Of a stretch of DNA of 64,000 nt, positions 61,015 through 64,000 are shown piece after piece. The notes below the pieces were generated by a model. It saw only the letters and a program-made list of their open reading frames with translations, made no database searches and was not told the DNA's origin. The stretch comes from JADZEM01 sp046328125 (GTDB lineage Bacteria > Chloroflexota > UBA6077 > JACCZL01): positions 1 to 64,000 of the forward strand of contig JAXLXF010000031.1 in assembly GCA_046328125.1 (NCBI GenBank), written 5' to 3'. Made by a program: the position numbers and the translations under genes. The first letter of the stretch is position 1; each line of letters opens with the position of its first letter.

Positions 61015-62610
61015 TTATCGTTCAAAGAATATTCTGATGATAGTCCCATCAAATGTATGGATCTGGAGGTGTGGTAGTCCCCACTCTGCTCCGGCAGGAT
61101 CCCAATGATAGGTGCCAACCTTGTCACCGAACATATCTTTTACTTCTCCGGCATGTAGTCCTGTTGTATTTTTGTATCCTTCACCCTGATAGAGGCGCAG
61201 GAAAATCTCCTCAGCCTCCTGTCGTGTCTTGACATAGACTTGTGTTGCACCGTTCTGAAGCGCACTCGCTGCCTCTCGTACAGCTGGACTTGACCAACGG
61301 ACATTACCCCTGCCAGATCCGTCACTCTGCCCGTATGGTGGATCAGGGCTTGCTTGCGGAACGCTGACGATAGTTGTTCCACTGGGTGTCGAAACCGGCA
61401 CGCCATGTTCACGCATCCAGATGAGCCACATGCACTGTATGCTGATAATTCTGCCCTGTTGGTACTCTTTGAAACATTCGTCAGCATACTCACCTCCTTG
61501 GTTGCCCTCTGGGTCCAATCCAGTTGGATCTACGAGAAACGTTGGGCGATTCTGTACGTAGACGAATCGATGTAGTGAGCCAGGAGCACCCAGTGTTCCG
61601 GCAAACGGATCTCGGCTGAGAAATCGTCCGATTGTCGGATCATAAATGCGACTGCGCAGATACACAAGGCTGGACTCGAGGTCGCGCTGCTCGCCGGTGA
61701 AGCCGAACGGCTGGGATGACCCTCCAGAGGACGCAATGGGGACGCCGAATTCGTCCGACTCGTAGGTCTGGACGACGGCTTTGGTGCTGTCGGTGAGCGC
61801 GCGGACTGAGCCGAGCCCATCCACATGGTACACCAGCGCATTGCCGCTCTCGACCTCGTACGCCAGTCCCAGGCCCCAGACATAGCGGCGGGTGCCATCC
61901 TCAAGGAGCACCGGCAGGCCACGATTCACGTCGTAGACGTAGGTCGTCGTGGTCGAACCGACCGTCTTGCTGGAGCGCTTGCCGTCGCCGTCGTAGGCGT
62001 AGCTGGCGTCCGCGCTGCTGTTGCAGCCGGTGTCGAGCGTCTTCAGTCGGTTCGCCTGGTCGTAGCCGAGGCAGTCGGTGCCGCGCACCGTCATGTTGCC
62101 GGCCGCATCAACCGTGTAGCTGGTGGCGCCGGCCGAAGAGATCCGGTCGGCGCGGTCGTAGCTGTAGGTGAGCGACGTGGAGCCTCGCGTGCGGGAGAGG
62201 CGGTTGCCGACCGGGTCGTACGTGTAGGAGGTCGAGCCGGCCGGGCCACCCGATGCCGAGGTCAGCCGGTACAGGCTGTCGTAGCCGTAGACCAGGGTCT
62301 GGGAGGTCGCTGACGGACCGGGCCGCGACGGTAATGCGGTCGGCGCTGCGGACGAGGTACCCGAGTGCCCGGTGGGCAACCCGGTAGGAGCGGTGGAGGC
62401 GGTGCCGCCGTGGTCGGCCGGCAGCGCGCTCGGCGGGGTGCTGGCGCCACCCGAGGAGAGCGGTGCCAGCGTCTCGGCGACCTGGGTCCGATTGCCGACG
62501 CTGTCGAGCGTGAACTGGTGGCGGGTGATCGCGTCGGTAGATGAGCTGCTCGGCTTGATCCAGACCTCGGTCAGACGGCGGGCGTTGGCGTAGCTGAACG
62601 AGGGGCGTAT
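61015..62610 (-). CDS. Orphan RHS-repeat protein with C-terminal toxin domain, 5'-truncated
   Basis: RHS sequence is open from about 62610 (FSYANARRLTEVWIK) to the stop at 61015, but the frame follows directly after another gene's stop and has no canonical start before a TTG at 62379. YD repeats (YGYDSLYRLTSASGG, YTYDPVGNRLSRT) lead to the RHS core end SRIYDPTIGRFLSRDPFAG ... FLVDPTGLD. The last ~165 residues are a unique toxin domain in AT-richer DNA, with histidines in VGTYHWDPAGAEW and LPHLQIHTFDG; the enzyme class is unclear. The N-terminal sheath-forming part is missing, so this is a displaced RHS tip. Confidence 0.8.
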   Translation of the reverse strand: MRPSFSYANARRLTEVWIKPSSSSTDAITRHQFTLDSVGNRTQVAETLAPLSSGGASTPPSALPADHGGTASTAPTGLPTGHSGTSSAAPTALPSRPGPSATSQTLVYGYDSLYRLTSASGGPAGSTSYTYDPVGNRLSRTRGSTSLTYSYDRADRISSAGATSYTVDAAGNMTVRGTDCLGYDQANRLKTLDTGCNSSADASYAYDGDGKRSSKTVGSTTTTYVYDVNRGLPVLLEDGTRRYVWGLGLAYEVESGNALVYHVDGLGSVRALTDSTKAVVQTYESDEFGVPIASSGGSSQPFGFTGEQRDLESSLVYLRSRIYDPTIGRFLSRDPFAGTLGAPGSLHRFVYVQNRPTFLVDPTGLDPEGNQGGEYADECFKEYQQGRIISIQCMWLIWMREHGVPVSTPSGTTIVSVPQASPDPPYGQSDGSGRGNVRWSSPAVREAASALQNGATQVYVKTRQEAEEIFLRLYQGEGYKNTTGLHAGEVKDMFGDKVGTYHWDPAGAEWGLPHLQIHTFDGTIIRIFFER

Positions 62611-62667
62611 CAGATGCTGACACGCCCCCTCGCCAGGCAGACCTGGGCCGCGCGCATCGTGTGCCCG

Positions 62668-63543
62668 TCAGTCGCCGCCGGCCGCCGAGTTGAGGAAGTC
62701 CCTGGTCCACTCCCGATAGTCGGCGGTCCGCGTGACGCGCGCCATCAGCTCCCGCGACGGCAGCCCGGTCAGCTGACTGGGCGGCGTGCCCTCGCGGAGC
62801 GCCTTCATCGTGGCGTACACGGCCTGCACCGCCGCCGCGATCGGCTGGTGTCCGAGCAGCACGATCTTGACCCGGTGCGCGGCCATCCAGTCGTCGTCGG
62901 CGAACGGGTCCTGGCCGCCGCCGAGGAACAGTGGCAGCGTAGTCGCCTGCGAGATCGCTTCGACCTCTTCCTTCTTCGACGCGCCGGCCAGGAAGAGCGC
63001 ATCGACGCCGGCAGCCTCGTACGCCTTGCAGCGGGCGATGGTGTCGTCCAGGCCGGTGACTCGCAGCGCGCCGGTGCGGCCGGCGATGACGAGGCGCGGG
63101 TCCTGACGCCCGGCCAGTGCCGCTTTCATCTTGCCGACGCCTTCCTCGATCGGGATCAGCGTGGTTTTCGTCGCGCCGTAGGGGAGTGGCAGGACCGTGT
63201 CCTCGATGGTCAGCGCCGAGACGCCGGCCGTCTCGAGCTCCTCGACGGTCCGCTTGACGTTCAGCGCGTTGCCGTAGCCGTGGTCAGAGTCCACCAGCAG
63301 CGCGATGTTGCCGGCGCGGCAGACGCGGTAGCACTGCGCGGCGAACTCGGTCAGGGTCAGGACGATCAGATCGGGCGCGCCGAGCACGCTCAGCGAGCCG
63401 GTCGAGCCGGCCAGCATGCCGACCTCGTAGCCGAGATCCTCGGCGATCCGCGCCGACATCGCGTCGTAGACGGAGGCGGGATGGAAGCAACGCGATCCGT
63501 TCAAGATGCCGCGAAAGCGCTCGCGACGTTCGGTCCAGTCCAT
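62668..63543 (-). CDS. Isocitrate lyase/PEP mutase family protein
   Basis: 291 residues from the ATG at 63543, with a strong GGGGAGG site. FHPASVYDAMSARIAEDLG is the family start, LLVDSDHGYGNALNVKRTVE the metal site (Asp-Ser-Asp) and LTIEDTVLPLPYG the Glu motif. LVIAGRTGALRV and ALFLAGASKKEEV complete the barrel. The usual isocitrate-lyase KKCGH loop is missing, so a 2-methylisocitrate-lyase, oxaloacetate-decarboxylase or related C-C lyase is likely. It reads convergently out from the formylglycine-enzyme side and is just upstream of the orphan RHS. Confidence 0.9.
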   Translation of the reverse strand: MDWTERRERFRGILNGSRCFHPASVYDAMSARIAEDLGYEVGMLAGSTGSLSVLGAPDLIVLTLTEFAAQCYRVCRAGNIALLVDSDHGYGNALNVKRTVEELETAGVSALTIEDTVLPLPYGATKTTLIPIEEGVGKMKAALAGRQDPRLVIAGRTGALRVTGLDDTIARCKAYEAAGVDALFLAGASKKEEVEAISQATTLPLFLGGGQDPFADDDWMAAHRVKIVLLGHQPIAAAVQAVYATMKALREGTPPSQLTGLPSRELMARVTRTADYREWTRDFLNSAAGGD

Positions 63544-63732
63544 GGTACCTCCCCAGTCGGCGGACGCTTCCTCGGCCCGCCAGCGGCAGGATAGTGCATC
63601 GTCGCGGCTCGTCACGGGTCCGGCCGGCCAGCTGCACGGGCGCGGACGTCAAGCCGTGAGTAGGGGAGAGGGGGTTGCCGACCGGGTGCCAGATGTACGA
63701 GGGCTCGATCGGGGAGGTGGCAGCCCCGCCGT

Positions 63733-64000
63733 TCAGGCGTCGCGGGCGCAGCGGAAGCCGAGGTTGCCGGTGGCGCTGTCGGGGGTGTTGGCGCTGCGGG
63801 CGGCCACTCGATACCGTCGGCAGTACGAGGCGTGGCAGAGGTACGAGCCGCCCCGCATCACGCGGCTGGCGCCGGCCTTCGGGCCGCGCGGGTTGCGGCG
63901 CGGACCGTTGACGTGGAAGGTGGGATGGAACCAGTCCGCGCACCACTCCCAGACGTTGCCGGTGACGTTGTAGAGGCCGTAGTCGTTGGGGGGGAAGGAG
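63733..64000 (-). CDS. Formylglycine-generating enzyme (SUMF1-like), 3' end only
   Basis: Minus-strand frame entering from the right edge and ending at the stop 63733-63735; 88 residues are inside the window. NVTGNVWEWCADWF is the FGE-sulfatase motif and RGGSYLCHASYCRRYRVAAR contains both active-site cysteines (CHxSYC), as in SUMF1; NTPDSATGNLGFRC follows. This is the copper-binding, catalytically competent form, not just an FGE-fold relative. It should convert a Cys in a sulfatase to formylglycine; no sulfatase is in this window. Confidence 0.9.
   Translation of the reverse strand, partial: SFPPNDYGLYNVTGNVWEWCADWFHPTFHVNGPRRNPRGPKAGASRVMRGGSYLCHASYCRRYRVAARSANTPDSATGNLGFRCARDA

Overview
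This window looks like chromosomal DNA of a high-GC, GTG-start-rich bacterium, most likely a member of the Chloroflexota (Thermomicrobia-like). That assignment is inferred from gene families and repeat style; no rRNA marker is present. I see no tRNA, rRNA or CRISPR array. Several repeat families recur, including inside genes.

Region by region. (1) 1-4404: minus-strand secreted protein with three tandem choice-of-anchor-Q/CSLR units, running off the left edge. (2) 4557-15976: a D-2-hydroxyacid dehydrogenase and a peptide/opine-type substrate-binding lipoprotein on the minus strand, divergent from a plus-strand operon of two permeases, two ATPases, an MDR dehydrogenase, an enolase-superfamily enzyme, an NAD-dependent epimerase and an amidohydrolase. 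Together these suggest uptake and breakdown of a sugar-acid-like compound. (3) 16046-25154: a large LuxR/ATPase regulator, an F420/flavin LLM oxidoreductase, two secreted proteins (Pro-rich and NHL-repeat), a phosphonatase-like HAD and an APH-type kinase. (4) 25665-34262: ABC-F ATPase with a long leader, iron-permease-family protein, HEPN plus degenerate nucleotidyltransferase, phosphotriesterase-like hydrolase, LysR regulator, nucleotide-sugar dehydrogenase and ceramidase-like protein. (5) 34548-46555: two small proteins and then a surface-glycan cluster: deacetylase, CMP-nonulosonate synthetase, NeuB-type synthase, KdsC-like phosphatase, nucleotide-sugar dehydratase, glycosyltransferase and Wzm/Wzt exporter. 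The 5' end of wzt is duplicated, and a badly decayed regulator with alpha-CTD and sigma-4 domains lies between the copies. (6) 46552-59617: metabolic and envelope genes (cupin, zinc ribbon, TSUP permease, LLM, MFS, LysR, class IV aminotransferase, beta-hydroxyacid dehydrogenase, histidine phosphatase, CYTH, cytidine deaminase), then a sortase next to a tiny LPXTG-like substrate, and an AI-2E/PerM protein. (7) 60566-64000: an AT-richer orphan RHS toxin tip with a candidate immunity gene, an ICL/PEP-mutase-family gene and the 3' end of a true formylglycine-generating enzyme.

The most unusual signal is a palindromic element of about 60 bp that lies in the same reading frame at the N-terminus of four different transport or glycan genes, adding a recurrent MNRAPT...(A/Q)FIAP peptide. 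A second palindrome is read through inside the LuxR regulator. Other highlights are the wzt duplication with its decayed insert, the orphan RHS-CT/immunity pair, the sortase-substrate pair, a C-terminal module shared by two secreted proteins, and a deacetylase whose metal motif sits upstream of every canonical start codon.
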